A stretch of 64,000 nt of DNA, taken from the NCBI GenBank assembly GCA_021739645.1, contig JAIPBL010000028.1, forward strand, positions 1-64,000. The letters run 5' to 3'. The position numbers and the translations under genes are program-made. This document shows, piece by piece, positions 16,104 through 24,847 of the stretch. The notes beneath the pieces are model-generated. The model ran no database searches. It saw only the letters and a list, made by a program, of their open reading frames with translations, and had not been told where the DNA came from. This DNA comes from Saprospiraceae bacterium (GTDB taxonomy: Bacteria; Bacteroidota; Bacteroidia; Chitinophagales; Saprospiraceae). The number at the start of each line of letters is the position of its first letter. Position 1 is the first letter of the stretch.

Positions 16104-17837
16104 TTAATCACTTCCATATCGAAAGTCCACCGGAACCCCACTTGCCAGTAACAACCCATTTGACACCGTGTATTCACTGCCAGCAGGTACATACACCAGC
16201 AGCGATGCGGAGTCCCCAGAAATATCGAATGATACGTCACCTTTCACGCCCGTCTTCAACATCACTCGATTTACCGCATCGTAAATATCAACGGCATGAT
16301 TTCCCACATTAGTCGTGACTGTTTTCGTTTCGGAAAACGGGTTGTAAAAAAGGTAGGTCGGATAGGCTTTCCCTTGCAAATACATGTCCGTCGCCAGACA
16401 GTCAATCCGAAGAATCCGCTCCACGTTGGTCGGTTCAATGATCGCCCCAAAGATGCCCACATGCCCGCTACCATACACCGAGAACATGGTTTCGGGTGGC
16501 ATTCCGGGTGCCCAAAGTGGGCCGTCACCCTGCGCAAAAGGCGTGATGCCCTTGAACTCTGGGTAAATGGATTCCTTAATCAGTCCCTCGTAGGCGATGA
16601 CATCTTTGGTAATGGCTTTTAGTTTCGGCAGCGCTTGCAGCGAGTCCGGGATTTCGTTGGGGTAAAACAGGCGAGCGGCATTGGCAGCGTTCAGCAGCAG
16701 CTTGCCGACCGAGCGGGCGTAACGCTGGTCGTACCGCAGCATCGGAGCCAGTGGCAGCGCCAGGTCGAAGGTGTTCATGCAAAAACCATAACCTCCATTG
16801 TGGGTGGTGCTTCCAGTGATGCCGCTCACGTCGTAGCCTCCCCAGTTACCAACGACAACACCCCAGCCTTCCCGGCCAACAGCGTCGCCATCGAGCGTCC
16901 AGTTGAGAAACTTTTTAACGTCGTAATCCGCCCCGGTTTCCGCATTCATACGGGCGGCCATGTAGGCGCCATAGGGCATGAACATCTCGTAATTGCGGTT
17001 TTCTTTCTGGCCCGCCAACACGGTCAAGGCGTTTTTGGCAGCCCGCAAATATTTTTCATCCCCGAATTTTTGATATGCCGCATATAATATAAACGAGTAA
17101 CCCGCCGCCACATCTTCTTGCGCCGGAATATGGCTTTTGCCGGGCTGCATATTCTTGAAATCGAAAAAAGAATACGAGTAATTATTGCCCAATATGGAGT
17201 CGGATTTATAAAACTGCTCCGCAATGGTGCGCTGTATATCCTCAAATCCTTTTTCTTTTGGGTAAAAATTGGCGACCGAATAAAACAGCACATTATTGAA
17301 CACATCATACCAATAATCATTGCCATATCCGCCGCCGATATGGGCGCTTTCATTGGTGAAATTCTGCACGATATTCCAGCCGCTGTCCTTGTTGAAATAA
17401 TTGCGGAGCATGCCCACATAATTGTGACCATCCTGTTTGCTTTTATCAATACCCATCAGCGTTGCGCCAAGGATTGCGCCCTGTGCGCCGAGTGCCTCGT
17501 GGTTTTGGCCATTGTTCACGGCAGGCCCTTCCCGCACGTCGCCGATGGCAGTGTAAATACCGAAAGTGGTTTCCTTAAAATTATGGCCTGTTGAGTCCAA
17601 CCAAATCAGTGGCAGATTCTCCCCTTTCTGGGAAAAATCGAACACATATTTGTCGAAATCCAGTGCGGTTTGCTTCCAATCCTTGAGGTGGTAAGGTTCC
17701 GGCAGGTTGGGCATCTGCTCGATGCGATTGACGGTCACTTGCTCCACGACTTTTCCCGAAGGGACAAATGATGTCGAGGTTTTACAGGAAATAAAACCGA
17801 GGAGGAAAAGGAGGAAGAAGGGTGTATTTTTTATCAT
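16104..17837 (-). CDS. PUL lipoprotein, paralogue of the catalytic-like half of the 26087-29203 protein
   Basis: A 577-residue protein with a lipoprotein signal (FLLGFISC, acylated Cys at 18). I do not recognise a named family. It aligns over most of its length with the N-terminal ~550 residues of the LamG protein at 26087-29203. Shared landmarks include a PYxxxxWxxxAxxxD start, LGATLMGIDKSKQ, GNDYWYD, a PYGAYMAARMNAET block, NWGGYDVSG, and APMLRYDQRYARSVGKLLLNAANAARLFYP. The alternating aromatic, acidic and alanine-rich helix pattern suggests an alpha/alpha-barrel like that of many glycan-active enzymes, but no assigned catalytic pair can be named. It is the last gene of the PUL, after the MFS transporter, and probably sits on the cell surface or in the periplasm. 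Confidence 0.75.
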   Translation of the reverse strand: MIKNTPFFLLFLLGFISCKTSTSFVPSGKVVEQVTVNRIEQMPNLPEPYHLKDWKQTALDFDKYVFDFSQKGENLPLIWLDSTGHNFKETTFGIYTAIGDVREGPAVNNGQNHEALGAQGAILGATLMGIDKSKQDGHNYVGMLRNYFNKDSGWNIVQNFTNESAHIGGGYGNDYWYDVFNNVLFYSVANFYPKEKGFEDIQRTIAEQFYKSDSILGNNYSYSFFDFKNMQPGKSHIPAQEDVAAGYSFILYAAYQKFGDEKYLRAAKNALTVLAGQKENRNYEMFMPYGAYMAARMNAETGADYDVKKFLNWTLDGDAVGREGWGVVVGNWGGYDVSGITGSTTHNGGYGFCMNTFDLALPLAPMLRYDQRYARSVGKLLLNAANAARLFYPNEIPDSLQALPKLKAITKDVIAYEGLIKESIYPEFKGITPFAQGDGPLWAPGMPPETMFSVYGSGHVGIFGAIIEPTNVERILRIDCLATDMYLQGKAYPTYLFYNPFSETKTVTTNVGNHAVDIYDAVNRVMLKTGVKGDVSFDISGDSASLLVYVPAGSEYTVSNGLLLASGVPVDFRYGSD

Positions 17838-17895
17838 GGTTGATGATTGATTTTAGATAATAGTCCCATGCGCTTCGGGTATGTGATGCAGTATT

Positions 17896-19173
17896 TCAAC
17901 CTTGGGCATTTGTTGCCTCGCCAGCATTCATTTCCGGCTCCCGCAATATATTGCGCATCATAAACCAGCCCATGAAATGCACCACCGCAATCACCAGCAG
18001 TGCATATCGCAGCGCCACATAATCGCTCACATACCGGGCCAACACGATGAACAAGCCGCAGCCAAGCAAGCGCCCAAGATACAGCCCAAATTCATGGTTC
18101 AAGATATAGGCAAAGGCATTGCGGTCTTCTTTGGCAGCCACCACGTCAATCACTCTTAATTGGGTCGGAAAATAGGCTATGTCCAACAGCGGTCGAGCAA
18201 ACAGCAGGCAGACCATGAACAAGATAACGCCGGCTGCGGAGTACATCCCAGCATTGAACAAGGCGCCCAGCACGAACAGGGAGCAGGCAATCAGGTATAT
18301 CAACAGCCGGTGCTTTGGGGACGACACCCTGCCGAGCACATACAGCAGCACTGCCGACAGCGCCGCTGCTACACCTACTATTAAGCCCAGCGAACCTTCC
18401 TTGCCCACCAGCGTAAGCACCAGCATGGTCGGGGCGGTCACGATATAGCCCTGCGCCACGCCTTTGAGCGAAGCGAGCGCCATCATTTTGTTCCAGAGCT
18501 TGTCGAACCTTAAAAACAGGAAGGGCGCCTTTTTCGGGTTCTGGAAATTGCCCCGAAAAACAAGCACCGAGGCGAAGGCTGCTAACACAAACACAAAGGC
18601 CGTAAGGAAGTAGTACGCCACGTTCACATTTCCGCCAAACCAGCCGTTTTTGTCCGTTGCACCAATAAAAGCACCTGCCGCCAATGGCACGAAGATGCCT
18701 GTGACCGTGTAGAAAAACGTCTCGATGCCGTAGTAATAATTGCGGTTGCCGTCCTGCGTGGTGTTCAGGGCGAGGAAGTCCCGGTTTGCCCAGAAGAAAC
18801 CATACGACAAGCCCATGATGAGTCCGGCGACGAACACGCCCGGCGTGTCCAATTTTGGCAGCATCATCATGGCGGTCAACGAGATGCCCGAGAGCAGCAT
18901 CCCGAAGGCATACAGTCGGGCGATGGGCATGGTTTTGAGCAGCCAACCGTTGATGGCAAAGGTCAGCGGGATGCCCGTGTAAACCGCCAATTGGAAAATA
19001 ACCACCAGCGAGAGGTCGCTCGAATTGCGCATGATATACGCCCCGACGAACAGCTCGATGATGGGGATGACCATCCCGTAAATCAGGTTGGTCAGCAAGA
19101 GCATCCGCATGGGGAGCGGGTGCGATTTGAAGAAGGAAAATTCGGTCGTCAGTTTATTCAACATGATTTTCAT
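17896..19173 (-). CDS. MFS transporter of the PUL
   Basis: A 425-residue inner-membrane protein with about twelve hydrophobic segments and MFS character (a GLSYGFFWANRDFLALN loop after helix 4, PKHRLLIYL in the central loop). In GH130-containing loci such transporters take up the short oligosaccharide that the phosphorylase then splits. The true start is the ATG at 19173 (MKIMLNKL) or 19164. A longer N-terminus is theoretically open but would be encoded by the 27-bp inverted repeat and is not credible. It lies directly downstream of GH130 on the same strand, with only the hairpin between them, and is probably cotranscribed. Confidence 0.85.
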   Translation of the reverse strand: MKIMLNKLTTEFSFFKSHPLPMRMLLLTNLIYGMVIPIIELFVGAYIMRNSSDLSLVVIFQLAVYTGIPLTFAINGWLLKTMPIARLYAFGMLLSGISLTAMMMLPKLDTPGVFVAGLIMGLSYGFFWANRDFLALNTTQDGNRNYYYGIETFFYTVTGIFVPLAAGAFIGATDKNGWFGGNVNVAYYFLTAFVFVLAAFASVLVFRGNFQNPKKAPFLFLRFDKLWNKMMALASLKGVAQGYIVTAPTMLVLTLVGKEGSLGLIVGVAAALSAVLLYVLGRVSSPKHRLLIYLIACSLFVLGALFNAGMYSAAGVILFMVCLLFARPLLDIAYFPTQLRVIDVVAAKEDRNAFAYILNHEFGLYLGRLLGCGLFIVLARYVSDYVALRYALLVIAVVHFMGWFMMRNILREPEMNAGEATNAQG

Positions 19174-19174
19174 C

Positions 19175-19245
19175 AATGATGAATGATAAATGATGAATGA
19201 TGAATGATTGGGCGGGCCATCATTCATCATTTATCATTCATCATT
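19175..19245. repeat. Perfect 27-bp inverted repeat at the GH130/MFS junction
   Basis: The arms at 19175-19201 and 19219-19245 are perfectly complementary, built from ATGATGAATGAT-like words, with a 17-base loop. The right arm contains the GH130 stop codon and codes its last residues (MMNDK). A shorter relative (TTCATCATTAACCATTCATC) lies at about 46320-46344. It may modulate expression between the two genes. Confidence 0.85.
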
Positions 19246-20279
19246 AAGTTTAAAATCTTCTCAATGGACAATTTCGCCCCGCAAATCACCTCGTCCGAAG
19301 CACCATAATACATCGTTATTTCATCGCCATCAACCAAATGTCCATTGGTGAAAACGACATTGCCGAAAAAGCCCGTTTTCTCGTAAGCTGCCGTTGGTTC
19401 CATGAGCGGTTCTTGGGAGCGGGACAATACTTTTGTGGGGTCTTTCAAATCGAGCAAAATAGCGCCCAAACAATAGCGGTTGTTGGCATCTGCACCGTGG
19501 TAAATGCAGAGCCAGCCTTCGTCAGTTTTGATGGGTGCAGCGCCAGCGCCCACCCTTGCGCTGTCCCACATACCGGGTCGAGTATGGAGCAAACAATGGT
19601 GATTGCCCCAGTGAAGCAAGTCGTTGGAGGTGGCCATCCAGATGAAATTGCCGCCCAGCCCTACCCCAGATGGGCGGTGCAGGCAGTAATATTTGTCATT
19701 TATTTTTTCCTCAAACAGCGCACAATCCTTGTTGTGCGGGGGCAAAATCATGCCCTCCCGGGTGAAGTTTTCCCAGTCGGTCGTGCGCATCAGTCCAACA
19801 CCGACGCCGTTTTCCGATACCTGCGTGTAGGTCAGGTGGTAAACGCCGTTTATCATGCTCACCCGGCTATCTTCGATACCAAAGGTTTCCAAATAGCCGG
19901 TACCAAAAAGGCTGGTCGGCTGGTGGTCTTTTGGTTCGTAAAAATGGATGCCGTCGTCGCTGCAAACCAGCCGCAAATGCGAGATGGTGGAGAGGTAGGT
20001 CGTGCCTTTGTAGGTCACCATCCGGGCATCGGATAAGTCCAAATCGGGGTCTGTTTTTTCAAATTCTTTGATGATGAAACTGCCGTCCACATTCATCACG
20101 GGGAAGGAAATTATGCCTTCTTTTTGGACGGGTCTTTCCGCCACCCGCAGCAGCAGCCAAGTTTTTCCATTAAAGGAAAAGACGCCGGGATTGAGAACAC
20201 ATTCCACCACCAAGCCGGGCTGGCTGGGCTGGATGTCTTTTGTGGATAAAATGGGGTTCTGGGTAAATCTTTTTGGCAT
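19227..20279 (-). CDS. GH130 family beta-mannoside phosphorylase or hydrolase
   Basis: A 350-residue five-bladed beta-propeller enzyme with no signal peptide, so cytoplasmic. GH130 enzymes phosphorolyse beta-mannosidic links to give mannose-1-phosphate; some members hydrolyse instead. Landmarks are NPGVFSFNGKTWLLLRVAERP, FGIEDSRVSMINGVYHLTYTQ (with the conserved Glu-Asp pair), WDSARVGAGAAPIKTDEGWLCIYHG, and VFTNGHLVDGDEITMYYGASDE near the end. The WDSxRVGxGxxP and YHG segments supply phosphate-binding or propeller-closing residues in the family. I cannot separate Man-Glc phosphorylase from mannooligosaccharide or beta-1,2-mannan enzymes by eye. The C-terminal tail is derived from the 27-bp repeat. 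It lies between the five-LamG gene and the MFS transporter, which supports a mannose-containing substrate. Confidence 0.9.
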   Translation of the reverse strand: MPKRFTQNPILSTKDIQPSQPGLVVECVLNPGVFSFNGKTWLLLRVAERPVQKEGIISFPVMNVDGSFIIKEFEKTDPDLDLSDARMVTYKGTTYLSTISHLRLVCSDDGIHFYEPKDHQPTSLFGTGYLETFGIEDSRVSMINGVYHLTYTQVSENGVGVGLMRTTDWENFTREGMILPPHNKDCALFEEKINDKYYCLHRPSGVGLGGNFIWMATSNDLLHWGNHHCLLHTRPGMWDSARVGAGAAPIKTDEGWLCIYHGADANNRYCLGAILLDLKDPTKVLSRSQEPLMEPTAAYEKTGFFGNVVFTNGHLVDGDEITMYYGASDEVICGAKLSIEKILNLMMNDK

Positions 20280-20319
20280 TTTAAATCATTCAGCCTAGTT
20301 CAAATTGCTTGCAACTGCT

Positions 20320-20474
20320 CGTCCCATCGGGACGACATCTTTGTAGAATGACCCCGGCCTAAAATATTCCCGTTCCATAGGAACGGTATCTGAAAAGCGC
20401 CCATAATGCCGTTCCTACGGAACGGGAAAAACGGGTTCGGGCGATTGCTACAAAGATGGCGTTCCTACGGAACG
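20320..20474. repeat. Composite four-hairpin palindromic element, copy 1
   Basis: Four short palindromes occur in order: CGTCCCATCGGGACG (20320), CCGTTCCATAGGAACGG (20370), CCGTTCCTACGGAACGG (20409) and CGTTCCTACGGAACG (20460). The first is followed by ATCTTTGTAG and the last is preceded by its reverse complement CTACAAAGAT, so the whole unit is mirror-symmetric. The same design occurs at 35081-35231. It fills the gap between the five-LamG gene and GH130. Confidence 0.85.
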
Positions 20475-20505
20475 AAGGTGCACATTGGTCAATATGGAAA
20501 ATAAA

Positions 20506-20567
20506 GGTTGATAAAAGTTGATAAGGTTTGATGGCATCCCACCAATCCCTATCAACTTTTATCAACC
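20506..20567 (-). repeat. 18-bp perfect inverted repeat downstream of the five-LamG gene
   Basis: GGTTGATAAAAGTTGATA (20506-20523) and its exact complement (20550-20567) flank a 26-base loop, 18 bases after the LamG stop. On the minus strand a T-rich stretch follows, so it may terminate or attenuate transcription into GH130. Confidence 0.7.
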
Positions 20568-20584
20568 CATTTCAACCTCAAAAC

Positions 20585-23500
20585 TTACTGCTTGTCAAAC
20601 TTCACTGAGCCAAGGTTTTTGTCTCCCAAAACAAAGTTCAGGAAATAAGTGCCCGTGGCGTAAGTGTCCACGTTCAGCGAAAACTGACCGGCGGAGAGTT
20701 CGTTTTTGTCAAAATGAAGGGCATCCACCTGCCTGCCTGCCACGTTGAAAACCCGCACCAGCAATGGTTGTTGGTTGTCGAAACTATGATTCACCAAAAG
20801 CTGCTTCGTCGTTGGGTTTGGGTAAACCGTTTTCACCATGCTGCCCAAATAAGCACTCGGCTCATTCGTACCCGTGGTAGTGCCCGACCCAAACAGGTTG
20901 GCTACCTCGGCTGGCGTCAATGCCTTATTGTAGATTTTCACCTCATCCAATGCGCCATTGAAATACTGCCCGCCATCAATCGGGTTGCTGCCCATGCCCA
21001 GCGGATAACTGGTGCTGTTGAGTGTGCCAGCGGCTGGCAAGTTGTTCACGTCCACGCCGTCGAGGTAGATAATGTCGTTCACGCCGTCGTGTACCATCGT
21101 CACGTACCACCAGTTGCCAACGATGAGTTCGTTGCCATCCTTGGAGTCCATGTCATGGATAAAATTATCGGAAACAGCGTTTTTGCTGTTCGTTGTCCAC
21201 ACAACTTTCATGTGTTGTGGAAGCGAGATTTTGCAACGCTGATTCCAATGCCCGAAGTCAATGATATAAGCCTCAGCGGCCACACTCACAGCGTCCGGGC
21301 GAATCCAAAAGCCGATGGTGGTGTAGTCGGAAATGAGCTGCACCGCATTGGGCATCAGCACGGAATCCTGCATCCCGTCGAACTTGATGGCCTGGTTGCC
21401 TGTGCCGTTCGGGTGCGTGACAGCCTCGTAGGTTGGATTGCCACCGGTGACGCCGTGATTGGCATAAGGCGTGGCGTCATTGGCGTTGCCATCGAATTTA
21501 TACCAAGCAATCAAGCCCGGCTCGGAAGTGTTGATTTCGGCATCTGTTGTTACCGTGATTTCTGAAATAGGTGACTCATTGCCAGCTAAGTCGAAAGCAT
21601 AAATTTCAAAAGTATAAGCCGTCTCTGCGTCCAAATTATTGACGAGCACGGAAGTGGCCGTGCCGGGAAGGCTGTCAAAATAGACACCGTCCACCGCAAC
21701 CACATAGCCAGCTACCAGCACGTCGTCCGTGGAAGCATCCCAGGAAAGCAGCACGGAATGCGAGCCAGTCGTGGCCGCCAGATTGCCGGGGGCAGTCGGT
21801 GGCGTCACGTCGGGCGTTTGGTCTGGGCCGGTTGTCACCATCAGCGAAGACCAAAGCGACTCGTTGCCAGCCTCGTCCACTGCCGAAACGCTGAAGTCGA
21901 ACTGCGTCAGTGGCGTCAAAGCGGGCAAGTACGCAGCAGTGGTGATGGTGGTCGAAACCTTTGCACCGTCTTTGTAAACGTTGTAGCCCGTCACCGCCAC
22001 GTTGTCGGATGCAGGTAGCCAGTTCAGGCCGACATTGTTGAAATTGACCGTTGCCGCCAAATTGAGCGGAGCGGAAGGTGCTTCCGTGTCCGTTACCGCA
22101 GGCGGCGTGTTCTGTGCGAGGTAAAGTGCGGCAATTTGCGGAGCAGTCAAAGCCACGTTGTAAATCTGCACTTCGTCCAGCGAGCCATTGAAATAATTGG
22201 CGTTGTCAATCGGGTCGAAGCCGATGCCGAGCGGATGGACGGTCGCATCGAGCGCACCAGCCACCAGTTTGGTCGCTACTTCCACGCCGTTGAAATAGAT
22301 TTTGTCGTTCGTGCCGTCGTGCGTCATCGTCACCATCGTCCAAGTGCCGAGTGCCAGCGAGGTTCCTGAATCCATGTCCGAGCAGCAAGCACCGTTGGAA
22401 TGGGTGGTGAAAACGGTCTTGCCGTGGCTTGGAAGGGAGACTTTCCAGCGCTCCTGCCAGCCGCCGTTTGACAAAATGAACGCCTCGCCGGAAGCAGGGA
22501 AGGCTGTGGGGTTTACCCAAAAGCTAATCGTCGTGTTGGCCGAGTTTTGCTGTGGCGAATTGGCTGCCAACACCCCATCGCTCACGCCGTTGAAGGCGTA
22601 GGCTTTGTTGTTTTTGCCAAAACGGTCTTTGCTCAACTGCGCTCCCGAAGCCGTTGCGTCATTTTGGTAAGCCGTTGCATCCTTGGCGTTTCCGCTGAAC
22701 GGGTAGTCCGCAATCAGATTCCCACCCACGGTCGGTGCTGGGTTTTGCGCAGCAAACAAAGCGGTGATTTCCGCTGCGCTCAAAGCCACGTTGTAAATCT
22801 GCACATCGTCGAGCGAGCCATTGAAAAAGCCGCTGTTGTCAATTGGGTCGTAGCCGATGCCGAGCGGGTACTTGGTTTTGTCCAATGTGCCAGCGACCAA
22901 CTTGGTGGCGACTTCCACGCCGTTGAAATAGATTTTGTCGTTCGTGCCGTCGTGGGTCATCGTCACCATCGTCCAAGTGCCGAGTGCCAGCGAGGTTCCT
23001 GAATCCATGTCGGAGCAGCAAGCGCCGTTGGAGTGGGTGGTAAAAACAGTCTTGCCGTGGCTGGGCACCGAGATTTTCCAGCGCTCCTGCCAGCCGCCAT
23101 TTGACAAAATGAACGCCTCGCCAGAAGCAGGGAAGGCATCCGGTTTTACCCAAAAATTGATGGTCGTGTAATCGGATTGCAGGGCCGCCGAGTTCGCTGC
23201 TGTTGCAACGCCTTGCAGGGCATTGCCCCCCCAGCCGTGGCGGTTTGGCGTAGCCACGACGCTGGCATCGAGAATTGCATCGTTGGCAAATTGGGTCTCA
23301 TCTTTCCCACTGCCGTTCAAGCTGTAGCTGGCCACCAGTGTGGTCGGTGTGCCGGGAAACGTGGATTGCGCAGCGAAAGCCGCCGCCACTTGCAGGCCGG
23401 AAAGTGCAATATTGGCAATTTGTACATCGTCAATCGAGCCGTCGAAAAAGTTGGCGTTGTCAATTGGGTCGTAGCCGATACCGAAAGGATGTGTGGTTGG

Positions 23501-24685
23501 GTCGAGTGCCCCTGCCACCAGCTTGGTGGCCACTTCCACCCCGTTGAAGTAGATTTTGTCACTCGTGCCGTCGTGAGTCATGACCACGTTGGTCCAAGTG
23601 TTCAGCGCCAGCGGTGTGCCGGAGTCCATGTCCGAGCAACATGCGCCGTTGGAGTGGGTGGTGAAAACGGTCTTCCCGTGGCTGGGTACTGAGATTTTCC
23701 AGCGCTCCTGCCAGCCGCCATTTGACAAAATGAATGCCTCGCCCGATGCGGGGAAGGAGTTTGGTTTTACCCAAAAACTGATGGTCGTGTTGGCGGAATT
23801 CAGTTGTGCCGAGTTGCTTGCTTTGATGTGCGAAGTCGTGCCGTTGAAGGCATAAGCGCTGTTGCCGAAGCCGAAACGGTCGGTGGTAGCAGCCACGTCC
23901 GTTGCTGTGGCGTGGTTGGCGAAGGCCGTTGCGTCGAGGGTGTTTTTGGTGAACGAGTAGGATGCCACGAGGCCAGGTGCTACGGTCGGAACCGTGTTTT
24001 GCGTAGCAAACAAAGCTGTGATTTGCGCAGCGGACAAGGCCGTTCCGTAAATCCGCACCTCATCCAGAACGCCGTTCAAGAAGTTGCCGCCGTCCACTGC
24101 ATTGTAGCCCATGCCCAGGACTTTGGTGGTGCTGTTCATGGTGCCGGACACAGGTTTTGTAGCGACTTGCACACCGTTCATGTAAATCAAGTCGTTCGTG
24201 CCGTCATGCACAAAAACGACGTGTTTCCAGACGCCGGGCACGAGTTCATTGCCTCCGCCAGCATCCATGTCGGAGATGCCGGAGGAGTTGTTGGTCGTCC
24301 AGACCAGCTTGCCGTGGGTGGGCAGCGAGATTTTCCAGCGCTCCTGCCAGCCGCCGAAAGTTAGGGGATAAGCCTCTCCGGTCACGGGCAGTGCGTTGAC
24401 TTTTATCCAAAAAGCCACCGTTGTGTAGTTGGTGTTGAGCGCCGGATTGTTGGGCGCTTCGAGGTAGCTCTGCGTACCGTCGAAGCTGAAGGCATTGTTC
24501 GCCCAGCCGAAGCGGTCTTGCGCCAAGGTCGCACCGTTTACCGAGGCCGTGTTCGCACCAGCGGCGAGGTCGGTAGCGTTTCCGGCGAAAGTGTAATTGG
24601 CCACTGGGGTCTGTGCCTGCAAGCCGGTGAGGGCGAGCAACCAACAGCCGAGCAGCATTGGGAGGTTTTGTACAGTCATTTTCAT
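20585..24685 (-). CDS. Secreted protein with five LamG domains and two FN3 domains, T9SS type A tail
   Basis: A 1,366-residue exported protein that probably binds the PUL's glycan. After a signal peptide (to LQAQ) come LamG/concanavalin-like domains at about 27-225, 237-440, 447-645 and 652-860, two fibronectin type III domains at about 870-1048, a fifth LamG at about 1055-1260 and a type A sorting domain from about 1275 (VYPNPTTKQLLVNH). Each LamG carries the pattern YTTIxFWxxP and GGWQERWKISLPxHGKxVWTT. Domains 2-4 are nearly identical in protein and DNA (SGEAFILSNGGWQERWK and SNGACCSDMDSGT recur), implying recent duplication or gene conversion. No catalytic residues are recognised. It has its own copy of the paired TGGTACTTT operator about 100 bp upstream. 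Confidence 0.88.
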   Translation of the reverse strand: MKMTVQNLPMLLGCWLLALTGLQAQTPVANYTFAGNATDLAAGANTASVNGATLAQDRFGWANNAFSFDGTQSYLEAPNNPALNTNYTTVAFWIKVNALPVTGEAYPLTFGGWQERWKISLPTHGKLVWTTNNSSGISDMDAGGGNELVPGVWKHVVFVHDGTNDLIYMNGVQVATKPVSGTMNSTTKVLGMGYNAVDGGNFLNGVLDEVRIYGTALSAAQITALFATQNTVPTVAPGLVASYSFTKNTLDATAFANHATATDVAATTDRFGFGNSAYAFNGTTSHIKASNSAQLNSANTTISFWVKPNSFPASGEAFILSNGGWQERWKISVPSHGKTVFTTHSNGACCSDMDSGTPLALNTWTNVVMTHDGTSDKIYFNGVEVATKLVAGALDPTTHPFGIGYDPIDNANFFDGSIDDVQIANIALSGLQVAAAFAAQSTFPGTPTTLVASYSLNGSGKDETQFANDAILDASVVATPNRHGWGGNALQGVATAANSAALQSDYTTINFWVKPDAFPASGEAFILSNGGWQERWKISVPSHGKTVFTTHSNGACCSDMDSGTSLALGTWTMVTMTHDGTNDKIYFNGVEVATKLVAGTLDKTKYPLGIGYDPIDNSGFFNGSLDDVQIYNVALSAAEITALFAAQNPAPTVGGNLIADYPFSGNAKDATAYQNDATASGAQLSKDRFGKNNKAYAFNGVSDGVLAANSPQQNSANTTISFWVNPTAFPASGEAFILSNGGWQERWKVSLPSHGKTVFTTHSNGACCSDMDSGTSLALGTWTMVTMTHDGTNDKIYFNGVEVATKLVAGALDATVHPLGIGFDPIDNANYFNGSLDEVQIYNVALTAPQIAALYLAQNTPPAVTDTEAPSAPLNLAATVNFNNVGLNWLPASDNVAVTGYNVYKDGAKVSTTITTAAYLPALTPLTQFDFSVSAVDEAGNESLWSSLMVTTGPDQTPDVTPPTAPGNLAATTGSHSVLLSWDASTDDVLVAGYVVAVDGVYFDSLPGTATSVLVNNLDAETAYTFEIYAFDLAGNESPISEITVTTDAEINTSEPGLIAWYKFDGNANDATPYANHGVTGGNPTYEAVTHPNGTGNQAIKFDGMQDSVLMPNAVQLISDYTTIGFWIRPDAVSVAAEAYIIDFGHWNQRCKISLPQHMKVVWTTNSKNAVSDNFIHDMDSKDGNELIVGNWWYVTMVHDGVNDIIYLDGVDVNNLPAAGTLNSTSYPLGMGSNPIDGGQYFNGALDEVKIYNKALTPAEVANLFGSGTTTGTNEPSAYLGSMVKTVYPNPTTKQLLVNHSFDNQQPLLVRVFNVAGRQVDALHFDKNELSAGQFSLNVDTYATGTYFLNFVLGDKNLGSVKFDKQ

Positions 24686-24715
24686 GTATTGTGATTTAGA
24701 AATATTTGGTCGGTA

Positions 24716-24746
24716 ATGACGGGGAGACGGAGCGTCGCCCGGTCAT
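24716..24746. repeat. REP-like imperfect palindrome upstream of the five-LamG gene
   Basis: ATGACGGGGAGACG and CGTCGCCCGGTCAT form an imperfect 31-bp palindrome between the operator pair and the gene start. Confidence 0.55.
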
Positions 24747-24787
24747 TGACCAGCTTCGCAAAGCTCCGCATTGGGCAAGGCGAGGAA

Positions 24788-24826
24788 TGGTACTTTGCTG
24801 TGGAATGGTGGTATTATGGTGAAAGG
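24788..24826 (-). promoter_or_regulatory. Paired direct repeat (putative AraC-type operator), site 1
   Basis: TGGTACTTTGCTGTGGAA (from 24788) and TGGTATTATGGTGAAAGG (from 24809) are direct copies 21 bp apart. The same pair at the same spacing occurs at 30838 and 35303. It lies 103-141 bp upstream of the five-LamG start and just beyond the end of the inserted Fic gene. Confidence 0.7.
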
Positions 24827-24847
24827 GCAGGGGTGGGCAAACGAGGT

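Noticed and set aside
19174..19230. Longer N-terminus of the MFS transporter
   Set aside because: Coded entirely by the 27-bp inverted repeat; a normal membrane-protein start lies at 19173 or 19164.
20585..24685. Repeated DNA in the LamG gene as a CRISPR-like array
   Set aside because: Repeats are long, in frame, and fit protein domains; no short repeat-spacer pattern.
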